From: Tranzscheliella williamsii
Lineage: Eukaryota; Basidiomycota; Ustilaginomycetes; Ustilaginales; Ustilaginaceae
Direction of reading: 5' to 3'
Assembly (NCBI GenBank): GCA_023212725.1
Contig: JALBYF010000074.1
Coordinates: 1-64,000, forward strand
DNA: 64,000 nt
Positions 20,057 to 29,788 of the stretch are shown here, piece by piece. The stretch's first letter is position 1; each line of letters opens with the position of its first letter. The notes below the pieces were generated by a model. It did no database searches, was not told the DNA's origin, and saw only the letters and a list, made by a program, of their open reading frames with translations. Made by a program: the position numbers and the translations under genes.

Positions 20057-20933
20057 CACCGCGCGCAAGTCGACACCGACGCTCTGCTGCGTCACCGCCG
20101 CCTCATCCGCGCCCTCGAACAGCGGCGCTCTGCTTTGCACGCCTTGCTAGCGTTCCTGATGCTCCGCAGTCCAGCGCGCGAACTGCGAAAAGCAGACAGC
20201 TTGGCTGGAGTGCTAGGCAGGCGCTCCATCAGACATGCAACCGTGATCATTGTATCAACCCTATGCTTTGTGCGCGCGGCGCTGCCTGCAGACACTTCGG
20301 GCGGCCACCGAGCAGCATACACGGCTCAAACAGGCGGATAGCAACAGACGGATGGCAACACTCGGCGTCACAGTCATGGCCACAGTCACGGTCGCTTACA
20401 GTCACGCTCGGTCACCTTCATTGTGAGTGTGAGTGTGAGTGTGAGTTTAAATGTGAGTGTGAGTAGGAAGTGCGAGTATGAGAGTGACGGTGATTGTGAC
20501 TGTGACCGTAACTGGAACCAAGCTGGGAATGGAAAGGCGCGTTCGGAACGTATTTGCAAAGCCCCTTGCTCGATTCGGCTACGCCGAGGCTGGGAGATTA
20601 CAGTACGTATACTTGTGATTCTGTGGGTGAAATTGGATTCATGTCGATTTGCGATTTCGCTCCACTTGCGAGTCGCAGCGGCTCATCCGCGACCATCTCC
20701 TCATCCGCGTCCAGCACCAACGGTATTGCTTCATCGCCACCCCCTTCTCCGCTCTACACAAGCAGCGGCGCATCCGGAGTCACGCCGAACCAGCCTTTGT
20801 ATACCGCTTCCGCCTCCGTATACCGCTTTTGGCTCGCCGTCGCCGGTCGTCCTCAAGGATACCCAAACCGCCCCGTACTGGCTGCACCCGCTTAAAGGAC
20901 CACGATCCACCTATCCCATCGTAATACGCCATC
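20057..20933. other. Intergenic with GTGAGT microsatellite
   Basis: A (GTGAGT)n tract covers 20422-20464, flanked by CACAGTCACGGTC-like units at 20370-20415. No gene is visible. The final 250 bases are CT-rich and precede the Rheb start. Confidence 0.6.
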
Positions 20934-21512
20934 ATGTCGACACCAGGCAGCTCTACCATGCTCAAAAAGCGGAAGATCGCCGTGCTGGGCTCGAGATCCG
21001 TCGGCAAGTCGTCGCTGATCGTGCGCTATGTCGAGGACGCGTTCGTCGACTCGTACTATCCGACGATCGAGAACATCTTCCAGAAGAAGATTGCCTACAA
21101 GGGCCAGGAGTTTGACTGCGACATTATCGACACGGCGGGGCAGGACGAGTACTCGATCCTGAATTCCAAGCATGCGATTGGCATCCACGGCTACATGCTC
21201 GTCTACAGCATTGCGTCGCGCAACAGCTTTGACATGGTCCAGACTGTGCATGACAAGATCCTCAACTACACGGGCACCGAGTCGGTGCCGTGCGTGATTG
21301 TGGGGCAGAAGAGCGATCTGCACGTGCAGCGGCAGGTGTCCGAGGCCGAAGGCAAGGCGCTCGCCACACAGCTCAAGGCCGCCTGGGTCGAGGTCAGCGC
21401 CCGCCACAACGCCAACGTCGCCAAGGCCTTCGAGACCATGCTCGGCGAGACAGAGCAGGGCACCGCAGAAGGCGGCCCCGAGCCACAGCCCTCCAAGTGC
21501 ATCGTCATGTAG
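20934..21512 (+). CDS. RHB1: Rheb small GTPase
   Basis: Ras-family GTPase that activates TORC1 on endomembranes when GTP-bound. Full length (192 aa), intronless. The P-loop GSRSVGKSS (19-27) has Arg at the position of Ras Gly12, the hallmark of Rheb. The effector region SYYPTIENIF and switch II DTAGQDEYSI follow. The C terminus ends CIVM, a CaaX box for prenylation. The guanine-specificity motif, normally NKxD, reads VGQKSDLHV (Gln at about 124 instead of Asn), whereas the SAR-type G5 (EVSARHNANV) is normal. Identity as Rheb is secure from length, P-loop Arg, effector loop and CaaX box. Confidence 0.95.
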   Translation: MSTPGSSTMLKKRKIAVLGSRSVGKSSLIVRYVEDAFVDSYYPTIENIFQKKIAYKGQEFDCDIIDTAGQDEYSILNSKHAIGIHGYMLVYSIASRNSFDMVQTVHDKILNYTGTESVPCVIVGQKSDLHVQRQVSEAEGKALATQLKAAWVEVSARHNANVAKAFETMLGETEQGTAEGGPEPQPSKCIVM

Positions 21513-21925
21513 TCACCACCCCTGCTCCGCTCCCGTCACGCTCCTCTTCCCCCTTGCCCTTCCCTGCCCCCTTGCCCCTTCGTGCCCCTTCAGAGACCGT
21601 CGCACTGCCCACCTATCTCTCGCCGCTTGCTCGCCGCTTGCTCAGGCTCGTTCCGCTCTGCTGAATGCATCCACCTGTTTCCACACCGTCTCGTTCGTGC
21701 GTGAAGCTGGCTGCCGCGTCGGTGCTCCCGGCGCGCCAACTTGCTGTTCGTCCCACAGCGTCCATAACGCATTACTAATCCGCGCTGTAGTGCCGCTTCC
21801 CATTTCCCAGCGCAAATAATTGCAAACGCAGTGAGCGAAATACGCGTGGAAATCGAACACGAAAAAGCGTGGAGCAATTGCACCAAAAAGCGGACATGCT
21901 GGAGGGTGGTGGCGCGGGTGTAGTG
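21513..21925. other. Intergenic between convergent Rheb and RNase P subunit genes
   Basis: Shared 3' flanks of convergent genes. CT-rich 21520-21640. Nothing else seen. Confidence 0.5.
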
Positions 21926-22846
21926 TTACATGGGTGGGGTGGGGCCGACGGTGCCGTTTCTGCCGAGGCCGCGGACGAGGATGTGGTCGCCGCGGGAGGT
22001 GGCTGCCTTTGCGAGCAGGTTGTGCGCCAGCTCGGCGTAGCGCAGGGCGGGGTCAGCTGGATGTGACTGTGCCTCGGCGTGGATGTGTGCGGCGAGGCGC
22101 TGCAGGGGCAGGTCCCAGCCGGAGCCTTGGACGCGCTCGCTGAAGGGGGCGAGGGGATGGTGGGTCGGGGGCGGTCGTGCGGGGGTGGGGGGGTGCTGGG
22201 CGGGTGGGTTCTGAGTGGTGAGACGGGCCTGGCGTTGGCGGTGGCGGTGTGCTCTCGACATGGGCGGATGTGTGGGAGGAGGTGGAGGGGTGGTGGCAAG
22301 GAGGGAGCGTTTGGCGCGGGCTGTTCTGCGGCGGGTGCGCTGGGAGATGCTGCGGCGGGCGGGTGCGGGCAGTGGCGGGGCTAGGTCGACGGGGCTGCTC
22401 TGGGCGGGGGCGGGAAGCCTGCGGGTCGCGCCACAGACACGGCAGGTGTGCTTGAGCAGGTGGCCGTGCGGACCAGACACACGGCTGCGCGTCGACACGC
22501 TCAGCCCAGCAACCAGCGCACTACTGCAACACCCACACACCCCGCGCTTCACCGCCGTGTCCAGCCGGATCACCGCCTTCTGCGAAAGCTGCTCCAGCTC
22601 GCGCTGCGCCCGCGACTGCAGACACACCTCCGCACCCCCTACTCCCCCCTCCGCTTCCGCTGCCAGCCCCCACCCCGCCACCGTCGCGTAGAAGACCGAC
22701 ACCTGGCCCAGGTGGTTCAGCGTCTGGTGGTGCTCCGGGTGGACGATCGTCCGCGGCAGCGTCCACGACCCCCCGCCCGCCGTCGCCCCCGCAGACGCCC
22801 CAGCCCGCTCGCCTTTCTTGCCCTGCTTGCCCTGCTTAGCAGCCAT
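21926..22846 (-). CDS. RNase P/MRP subunit, Rpr2/Rpp21/Snm1 family
   Basis: Nuclear protein subunit of the ribonucleoprotein that removes tRNA 5' leaders (RNase P) or processes rRNA (MRP). The 306-residue frame starts MAAKQGKQGKKGER at 22846. The family core is at about 40-145: LNHLGQVSVFYATVA, a helical region with SQKAVIRLDTAVKRGVCGCC, then TRSRVSGPHGHLLKHTCRVC. The two Cys pairs (CGCC and CRVC) are the zinc ribbon. The C-terminal 160 residues are basic and Pro-rich, then end in a helical piece with AALRYAEL-like composition; this tail is longer than in human Rpp21 or yeast Rpr2 and its role is unknown. The frame has no introns, and the very high GC of the tail makes translation there less certain. 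Confidence 0.82.
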   Translation of the reverse strand: MAAKQGKQGKKGERAGASAGATAGGGSWTLPRTIVHPEHHQTLNHLGQVSVFYATVAGWGLAAEAEGGVGGAEVCLQSRAQRELEQLSQKAVIRLDTAVKRGVCGCCSSALVAGLSVSTRSRVSGPHGHLLKHTCRVCGATRRLPAPAQSSPVDLAPPLPAPARRSISQRTRRRTARAKRSLLATTPPPPPTHPPMSRAHRHRQRQARLTTQNPPAQHPPTPARPPPTHHPLAPFSERVQGSGWDLPLQRLAAHIHAEAQSHPADPALRYAELAHNLLAKAATSRGDHILVRGLGRNGTVGPTPPM

Positions 22847-23029
22847 GCTCCCACAGCTCGTCGTCAGCTGCAACCAAAGCAAGCGGAAAGGAAAAACACA
22901 AAAAGGTTTCTACTGTGACTGTAAGTGCGGACGCCAAAAGTAGAGCAGCAGCACGCTGAAATTGACAGTCACGCCCGAGCCCTGCACAAACTTAAAACCA
23001 AAACCAAAAATGGAAAGAAAAAAGGAAGC

Positions 23030-23039
23030 AAAAAAAAAA
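23030..23039 (-). terminator. RNA polymerase III T-tract terminator
   Basis: Ten consecutive A on the plus strand (T on the coding strand) begin 6 nt after the tRNA 3' end, a typical Pol III stop signal. Confidence 0.8.
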
Positions 23040-23045
23040 GGTAAT

Positions 23046-23147
23046 TGCATTGACGGGGACTCGAACCCCGGTCGAGTCGAATCTGTAGTCACGTCTCAGA
23101 AAGACGATGAGTGGCAACGACTCATGATACCCCTACACTATCAATGC
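23046..23147 (-). tRNA. tRNA-Gly (GCC) with a 31-nt intron
   Basis: Read on the minus strand, GCATTGA (from 23147) pairs perfectly with TCAATGC at the 3' end, followed by discriminator A (23046). The T arm is CGGGG-TTCGAGT-CCCCG and supplies the B box GGTTCGAGTCC. The anticodon stem AGTCG/CGACT encloses loop TTGCCA+T, giving anticodon GCC (23113-23115). The intron, 23081-23111, sits after the base 3' of the anticodon, the canonical position. Removing it leaves 71 nt, the usual length for fungal tRNA-Gly(GCC). The D stem has one or two non-Watson-Crick pairs. CCA is not encoded. Confidence 0.93.
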
Positions 23148-24003
23148 TTGCGGTAGAGAGGTTTGTTCGCATTAGCCTTATGTCTAGTGGATGAATTAAT
23201 ACCGCCCGTTCTTTGACGTGTCGTTCGAGCGCGTGCGTAGTTCATGCTTGCGGTTCGGGCAGGAGAGCAGAGCGGTGGGTAGGATTCGGGGTCAAGTCCG
23301 AGGCGGAAATTAAGCTGTGCTTCTGCTTGCGATGGGTGTTGCTGTTGGCGGTGGCAGCTCGTATGGCCGCGTCCCTGTCGAAGCTGCCGAGTGCGATGCA
23401 CATCTCGGTATGCGCCTTAGCACTGCCCAACCATTCCACACCCTTACGCTCAACTTATCCTCGCAATCACAATCACACTCACACTCACAATCACACTCAC
23501 AATCACACTCACACTCATACTCACGCTCACACTCCACTACCCCGACAATCACAGTCTCGCTCACATTTTCGAGCTCAAACCGTCAGAGGCACAGCGAAAA
23601 GGGAACATCACACAGCTCATCACCGCAACCGCCCTCACTCTCTACCTCCAACACCACACACGCATCCAACCCTCATCTCACCCACATCACCGCCGTCATA
23701 ATCACCTTCCCCATCCCCACGCTCAAACTCCCCTCCACCATCACCCATCCGCTGTGACCCTTCAGCACTTGCCCACTTTCGTCCGAATTCTTGTTGCCTT
23801 GTCTTGCAGAGCCTTGTTCAAGTGGGTTTCTCCCTGCCTGTCGTCGACAACGCGTTGCGTCTCGATTCCTGCCCACAGCCCTTCTAAGATAGAAGCCACC
23901 CCTATACAGTAGTCTCACACAAGGATCAATCAACGCGCAGCTCGACGAAACGCGATCAAAGCCTCGATTTAATGTCTTGCTACTTCCTTCTCTACAGACC
24001 ATC
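23148..24003. other. Intergenic with TCACAC/TCACAA microsatellite
   Basis: Near-perfect TCACAC/TCACAA hexamer repeats span about 23465-23545, the complement of the repeat at 20422-20464. The stretch 23975-24000 ends CTTCTCTACAG just ahead of the next ATG, so a leader intron ending there is possible. No protein gene is evident. Confidence 0.55.
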
Positions 24004-26190
24004 ATGACTGCGCCCGCTTCGTCGTTGAATCCTCTCAGCATTCGCAAGAGCGCTGCGGTGTCCAACACGGCGGCCTCCCCCTCTTCGCCTTCTTCCATCC
24101 CAGCCTCGCCTGCCGCGCCCGGTAGCATGTCCGCGGCGACCTTTCCCGCTGCTGCCTCGGGCCGGGGCCCTTCTCCCGCGCATTCGCCGACCGCTGCCAC
24201 GCGCGTGCCAGCCACAGCATCCGCCATCGGCACTCTACCTGCTGCTAACGGCTTGCCCTTGGATCCTGTCGACGCCAGCACTGTTTCACGTCTCTTCGCA
24301 CATCCCCCTGCGCCAGATCCAGTCTCTGTTCCGGCCACCGTGCCTTCGCCCACCTCAGCAACCATGGCCAACGCCAGCAGGACTGTACCGTCTCCCCTGA
24401 CATCTCCACCCCGGACAACCGCAGCTGCCGGCGGCAGACCTGCCATCTCTCCTAACTCGCTTGGCTCGCCCGCATTCGAGAGAGCCAATCCGATGCTGGC
24501 AGCGTCATCTCTGCATGCACGGGCGCACAGCGCTGTTCATGCCCATTCCCACCCGATGGACGATCACTCTACTTCTCATGGCGTCGCGATGCTCAAAACG
24601 CCCAGTCGAAGTAGACCCCTCAGCGCTTCCTCCTTGGCTGCCGGCTCTGCTCACGTGGGCCCAGCCGTCAATAGCGACGCAAGCACGACGCATACTCCGC
24701 ATTCGCCCAGCATCTTTGAGCGGGATATTGAGCACCGGGATGCGAGCCATATCATGACCAAGCAGGAGGCCATGGACGTCGCAATTCCAAGCGTCCTGGA
24801 TGACGCCGTTGAGGCTATCGTTGAGGATGGTGCAGAGATCGAGGTCGTGGCGCCGCAGAATCCCGGCCCGCCGCTCGCACTCAGCTCCGCTGCTCTATCT
24901 GTTCACAGTGGCTTCAGCTCGCCTGGCCTCGCTTCCTCTCCCTCGCCTCCTTTATCGTCCACTGGAAATCTGGAGGCTCCGCCAGGTTCCATGGCTGCAC
25001 AAATCGCCGAGAAATTAAGTCCTCGTGCCATGACATCGGACGAGAACAAGGGCATCACAGCTATGGCTTCCGCCGGTGGCTCTGCTCGCCGAACACCGGC
25101 ACATCGACGACCCGGCTCGGACGCTGGCAGCGCCGCTTCCTTCCGTTCTCGTTCGCCTCAAACCATTCGAGTCCACGAGATGCTCGATACTAGTCCTGCC
25201 CGATCTCGTGCGCCTACCTCGCCTGGAGCTGGCAGCTCCCTGGTCGCCGCCCTCTCGCAGACACACACTTCTTCAAGCCCGCCATCCCATGCAACCGCAG
25301 CAGCTATTGCCAACTCTCCCATGCCAACAGCCACCGCGTTCCCCTCACTTCCCTTGCCGAATCCCTACCGTAGCAGCTCGCCTAACCTCTCGGCTATGGC
25401 GCTGCCCAGCATGGCGGCCGGAGCAGATGCGGGCCGACCAGCCGCCTCTAGTTTGAGCATCGATGGCGCTGTCATCTCGGGCACGGAAGTCGCTACTCTA
25501 GACCACAGCTTGGATAGCATTACCGATGTCCTTGCGGCTCACCATGCCGAGCAAGCTGCCAGCCCGTATGTACCTCGATCGCCCGTGCCTCCCGCGTCCG
25601 GCTCCTGCAGTCCCGTTCTCGAGAAGAGTCGAGCACGACAGCACCGAGGAAGCCACAGTAGAGCCGGTCCGCCTGGCACGCTAGGTCTGCCAGGGCTGCC
25701 AACCACCACGAGCGGACTTGGTGTCTTTAACAGCGGAGAGATGCTATTTCAAGCGCTTGCCTCCGGCTCGCCGTCTCCCTCTGCTGAGAAGAGAAGACTC
25801 TCCTTCTTCTCGTACGCCGATATCTTGAACGAGAACAAAGGGGAGGTGATGGACCTGCAAGGCGTCGTGCGCCATGCGACCGAGAGGGATGAACAGCAGC
25901 ACAACCATTCCTTCGGCGCCATCACTGGGTCCTTCTCCACTGAACCCTTCTCGCAGCCCTCCATCATGCAACAGCTAGGCCAGGGCGGTACAGGTATGTC
26001 ACGCTCTGTCAGCACCGGTGCTGCTGCCAGTCCACGAACTGGCGGTCCGAAGCCCATGACTGCTGGAAGCAGCACGGGCGCACACACCCCTGCCCGAGGG
26101 CGAAGGGACTACCTTGAGAATCGTGCGCTCAGCAATCGCCTCGACAGCTTACACCTAGCTACCGATCTTAAAGTACAAAGACCGGCCTGA
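24004..26190 (+). CDS. Large disordered Ser/Pro/Ala-rich protein, unknown function
   Basis: An intronless 728-residue protein that I do not recognise. About 90% is low-complexity Ser, Ala, Pro, Thr. Two segments look constrained: HIMTKQEAMDVAIPSVLDDA with the acidic stretch that follows (about 250-285), and KRRLSFFSYADILNENKGE (about 598) followed by an acidic helix-like piece. The last 40 residues, RGRRDYLENRALSNRLDSL onward, are charged. No signal peptide or membrane segment is present. Many SP and RxxS sites suggest heavy phosphorylation. The conserved-looking hydrophobic patch in a disordered protein suggests a docking motif. The start was taken at the first ATG after the CT-rich leader. 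Confidence 0.75.
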   Translation: MTAPASSLNPLSIRKSAAVSNTAASPSSPSSIPASPAAPGSMSAATFPAAASGRGPSPAHSPTAATRVPATASAIGTLPAANGLPLDPVDASTVSRLFAHPPAPDPVSVPATVPSPTSATMANASRTVPSPLTSPPRTTAAAGGRPAISPNSLGSPAFERANPMLAASSLHARAHSAVHAHSHPMDDHSTSHGVAMLKTPSRSRPLSASSLAAGSAHVGPAVNSDASTTHTPHSPSIFERDIEHRDASHIMTKQEAMDVAIPSVLDDAVEAIVEDGAEIEVVAPQNPGPPLALSSAALSVHSGFSSPGLASSPSPPLSSTGNLEAPPGSMAAQIAEKLSPRAMTSDENKGITAMASAGGSARRTPAHRRPGSDAGSAASFRSRSPQTIRVHEMLDTSPARSRAPTSPGAGSSLVAALSQTHTSSSPPSHATAAAIANSPMPTATAFPSLPLPNPYRSSSPNLSAMALPSMAAGADAGRPAASSLSIDGAVISGTEVATLDHSLDSITDVLAAHHAEQAASPYVPRSPVPPASGSCSPVLEKSRARQHRGSHSRAGPPGTLGLPGLPTTTSGLGVFNSGEMLFQALASGSPSPSAEKRRLSFFSYADILNENKGEVMDLQGVVRHATERDEQQHNHSFGAITGSFSTEPFSQPSIMQQLGQGGTGMSRSVSTGAAASPRTGGPKPMTAGSSTGAHTPARGRRDYLENRALSNRLDSLHLATDLKVQRPA

Positions 26191-27219
26191 CTCGCCGGCA
26201 ACAATGATCCACACCTAGTTGCGCCTGTTTCTGGCTGCCTACGAAGGTAGAACAACAGCTTCGCTCATTAATGACATGCAACGGGTCTCACGGTTTTCTC
26301 TACATGCATATATACTCCCTCATTGACATTTCGCTGGCTGTTCCAGGGTGCCGGGCTGGCGCTCTTCGCTCACCATCATTGCGCTCGCTCGCTTGCTCTT
26401 TGCCGGAGCGGGATGCTGACGGCTGTGTGCCAAGGACAGTGCAACCTCGCTTTTCGGCTCCTGTCGGGGTTAGCTTCTGTCATGTGATGGGACCCGGCTC
26501 CTGTGGCGAGCTGCTCGCTTGCAGTGACCATTTCATCTCGGCACCCGTAGCTCGGACCGCAGCATCCGGTAACCGGCGCAACCAGGCTTTCTCGCCATTC
26601 GTTCAGAGATGCGGGCCGTCTCTTCATGATTGATTACCATCGGTGTGCATTCAGGCAGGCCTGTACTATTTCCTGTCGAGTCTGAGTCTGTTTCTTGCCG
26701 AGAAAGGTGGCAGCAGGCTCCATGAGGCGACCCCACCCTTTCGGTCTCGGCAGGGTTGGCCGGCAGAGACAGTGGGCGCGGCAGAGTGACGACACGGCCA
26801 TCATCGTTGTGTTTTCTATCCGCGCGAGCCTAAGCGAGCTCCGATCTGACACCGAACGACGACCTGCGTCTTCCGCGTTCCTCCATCTCGACAGCAGGGA
26901 GCCGAAGTAGCCACTCCTTAGCAGCCCAAGCATGGCGGCATGCATCATCATGCGATGCCATGCGGGCAGCTTTAGCGTGCCGAACGCCTCTGGCCCCACC
27001 TCGTTGCGCTTGCTGTGGTCCAGCTTTCTTTCGATTCAGCACTGACTGCAGCTGTCCTTCCGGTAAGCCGGCTCCACGGAGAACTCGATGTCCTTACGGC
27101 ACAGGCGTAGAGCCAAGAAACCCGTATATAGACGCCTTCCCTGACCTCACAACCCAGCCATTTCTCATCTGCCAGACGTACCGCTGACAAACCCGCCCGA
27201 ACGTCGCCTGCACTACGCC
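26191..27219. other. Intergenic, promoter of GH32 gene
   Basis: No gene recognised in 1 kb. A TATATA is found at 27125-27130 (listed separately). Remaining short frames are unconvincing. Confidence 0.5.
27125..27130 (+). promoter_or_regulatory. TATA box of the GH32 gene
   Basis: TATATA (within CCCGTATATAGACG) lies 90 bp upstream of the ATG, in a window otherwise poor in AT runs. Fits a regulated secreted-enzyme promoter. Confidence 0.5.
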
Positions 27220-29487
27220 ATGTGGATCGACGCAAGTCAATTGGCCTCGGCGGTTGTCGTTTGCCTGGCCGCAGCGTCCAGAGCTACTCCTGTCGCCTCG
27301 CCGCAGGGAGAAGCCGACGATGCGACGCCCAAGGTCCAGCCAGACTTCACGCAGCCGCCGCTTGCGAACATCTCGCTCTACGCCAACGGCAGCCTTTTCT
27401 ACCAGTGGCGGCCGCGTGCCCACTTCATCCATCCGTCGAACCAGCTGGGCGACCCGACCGCTTTCTGGTCGGAGCCAGACGGCACACTGCACTTTACTGC
27501 TCTGTACAGCTTCATCAGGGGGACCAACAACGCCAGCCTCTCTTCCAGCTCGTTTGCAGGCGCCACCACCAAGAACTTGCTCGAGTACCAAGACCTCACC
27601 GGGTACCGCAACCCAGTTCAGTTTGGGCCGGGCAATGCGGTCGACCCGCTCGCCGACTTTGACGGCAGTGTGGTCGCCAAGGGCTACAAGGGTTTGCCCA
27701 CGCTGATCTGGACCGCAGTCAAGGGACTCCCGATCTCCTGGACGATCCCCTACAACGATGGGTACGAGAGCCAGGCACTGGCCTACACGGAGGACAAGGG
27801 CAAGAGCTGGATCAAACTCGACGGCGGTGCCAACTCGCCGGTGATCCCGCTTCCCCCGTGCCCAGGCAATGTCGTCACCGGCTTCCGGGACCCCTGGATC
27901 TTCCAAAACGCCGAGTTCGACCGGCTGCTGGCCAACAGCAGTGACAGCACGGCATCCAGCGAGGCAGCCGAGCCGAGGCACTATATTACCATGTCCTCCG
28001 GTCTGCATGGAGGCGGGCCACGCATCTGGCTCTACCGGCAGCGCTCTGCGGGCGACTGGACCAGCTGGGACTACCTCGGTCCGCTCCTGCAAGCGCGGAT
28101 CAACACCACGTGGGTGCAGCCCGGCTCGCACTGGGCCTACCACGACTACTCGGACGGCAACAACTACGAGACGTCGCAGGTCACCAGTCTGGACTACGAG
28201 GGGGACGGGGGCTTGGAGGGGCGCGGGCTGGGCTTTGTGGGCTACGGCGCCGAGAGCAACAAGACATTGATGCTGTACCGGATGGGGCACTGGGAGCGGA
28301 GCCGTGCGAATGCGAGCGTCGAGCTGATGACGACCATGGAGGGGATGCAGGACTGGGGGCTGGCGTACGCGTGCACGGGGACGCGGCATGCGGTGGACCG
28401 GCGGCGGCTGTCGCTGTGCTGGATCCGCGAGGCGTACACGAACCAGGATGCGACCAAGTACGCGACCGAGTGGATCAGCTCGCTGACGCTGCCGCGCGAG
28501 CTGTTTGTCAAGCGGATTGCAGGCGTCGTCGACACGCCCGCCGTGCGCGAGCGCGGCAATTGGGCGCTGGAGACGGGCGACCTCGCCACAGTCCCTGCCG
28601 ATGCGCCCGTGGCGGCGCGGGATGGTCTGCTCACTGTGGCCATGCTTGGTATTCGGCCCGCGCGCGAGCTGGCCGCGTTCCGCACGCGCGCCCATGCCTC
28701 GTTCTCCGCCCGCACCACCACGCTGACCGCTGCCAGCTCAGGCCTTGTCTCGTCCAACGCCACGCTGGCCCCCTCCACCGAGATCCGCCGTGGCGTCCGC
28801 TCAGGCAACCAGCACGTCACCGTAGACGAGACGTTTGTGCCGCTGGCACGCTCGCCCTCGTCGAAACACTTTGAGCTGCAGACAACGATAACGTTCGCCA
28901 ACGCATCGCTTCGCAATGCGGACCTCGGCGACTTTGCAGCAGGCATCTCGCTGGTCCGCTCGCCCGCCGGGCGTCCGGTCGAGGACGTCGCCATCGTGTA
29001 CCGCCCCGCCAACGAGACCGTGATCGTCCAGCGCCGCACCGCGCTCGGCGCCGAGAGCGTCCTGCAGGCCCCCGAAATCGGCCGCCTCCGCCTCTGGGAA
29101 ACACAGCACGGCTCGACGCGCGCCCCGCAAAACCTCACCATGCGTGTCTTCCTCGACGGCTCCGCTCTCGAGGTGTACATCAACGACGTCTTTGTCCTCA
29201 CCACCCGCGCCTACTACTGGTACAACAACGCAAACTCCATCGGCTACGTCTACCAGCTCCCCCCCTCCGCCACATCCTCCACCTACGGCGAGTCGGTCTC
29301 CCGCGTCACCTTCTCCAACACCTCCTGGTGGGAAGGCCTCGTAGACGCCTACCCCTCCCGCCCCAAGGACAAACACGCCCTCATCCGCCCCGAGTCCGGC
29401 TTCGCCCAGCCGGCTAACAACCCCAACGCAGGCACCATCGTCTACAACGGCACCGGCCCCGCACCGCCCTTCCCCGACCTCCCCTAA
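27220..29487 (+). CDS. Secreted GH32 beta-fructofuranosidase/fructosyltransferase-like enzyme
   Basis: Extracellular enzyme acting on sucrose or fructans. The 755-residue intronless protein begins with a signal peptide (hydrophobic LASAVVVCLAAASRA, cleavage near residue 20-27). GH32 landmarks are the nucleophile Asp78 in NQLGDPTAFW (replacing the invertase NDPNG), the transition-state Asp in TGFRDPWIF (about 224) and the probable acid/base Glu in NYETSQVTSLD (about 316). The Cys that follows this Glu in ordinary invertases (EC motif) is absent, as in fungal fructosyltransferase-type members. A beta-sandwich C-terminal domain follows (about 540-720). More than ten N-glycosylation sites are visible. 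Invertase versus transfructosylating activity cannot be settled by reading. Confidence 0.9.
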   Translation: MWIDASQLASAVVVCLAAASRATPVASPQGEADDATPKVQPDFTQPPLANISLYANGSLFYQWRPRAHFIHPSNQLGDPTAFWSEPDGTLHFTALYSFIRGTNNASLSSSSFAGATTKNLLEYQDLTGYRNPVQFGPGNAVDPLADFDGSVVAKGYKGLPTLIWTAVKGLPISWTIPYNDGYESQALAYTEDKGKSWIKLDGGANSPVIPLPPCPGNVVTGFRDPWIFQNAEFDRLLANSSDSTASSEAAEPRHYITMSSGLHGGGPRIWLYRQRSAGDWTSWDYLGPLLQARINTTWVQPGSHWAYHDYSDGNNYETSQVTSLDYEGDGGLEGRGLGFVGYGAESNKTLMLYRMGHWERSRANASVELMTTMEGMQDWGLAYACTGTRHAVDRRRLSLCWIREAYTNQDATKYATEWISSLTLPRELFVKRIAGVVDTPAVRERGNWALETGDLATVPADAPVAARDGLLTVAMLGIRPARELAAFRTRAHASFSARTTTLTAASSGLVSSNATLAPSTEIRRGVRSGNQHVTVDETFVPLARSPSSKHFELQTTITFANASLRNADLGDFAAGISLVRSPAGRPVEDVAIVYRPANETVIVQRRTALGAESVLQAPEIGRLRLWETQHGSTRAPQNLTMRVFLDGSALEVYINDVFVLTTRAYYWYNNANSIGYVYQLPPSATSSTYGESVSRVTFSNTSWWEGLVDAYPSRPKDKHALIRPESGFAQPANNPNAGTIVYNGTGPAPPFPDLP

Positions 29488-29788
29488 CCCGCCCCGCACC
29501 CAGGCTGTTAGCCTGCGCCGCTCCCTCGCGGCTGATGTACTTGGTGCAAGAGCTATAGCCTTCGCAAACGACACGTCAGCTCCGCCCTTGCGCCTCTCGG
29601 TCTCAGTCCCACCATGGTGTTACAGTGCTGAACTGATGCATTGGCTTGATATGAGTGTCCGTTGGTGGGCTTGTACATGCTAGGGGAGAAAGTGCGATCC
29701 TTGCGAAACGAGAGAATACGTTGATGCTGCTGTAAGGCTAACAAGCGTCCATCGGCCGGGTCGACCGGGCGATATATGCGCCTTGTTA
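29488..29788. other. Intergenic between convergent GH32 and KRE6 genes
   Basis: Shared 3' flanks, 301 bp. No further feature seen. Confidence 0.5.

Noticed and set aside
27094..28695. 533-codon open frame antisense to the GH32 gene
   Set aside because: GC-rich coding DNA opens long antisense frames; the product is Arg/Val/Pro-rich with no family features, while the sense strand encodes a complete GH32 enzyme.
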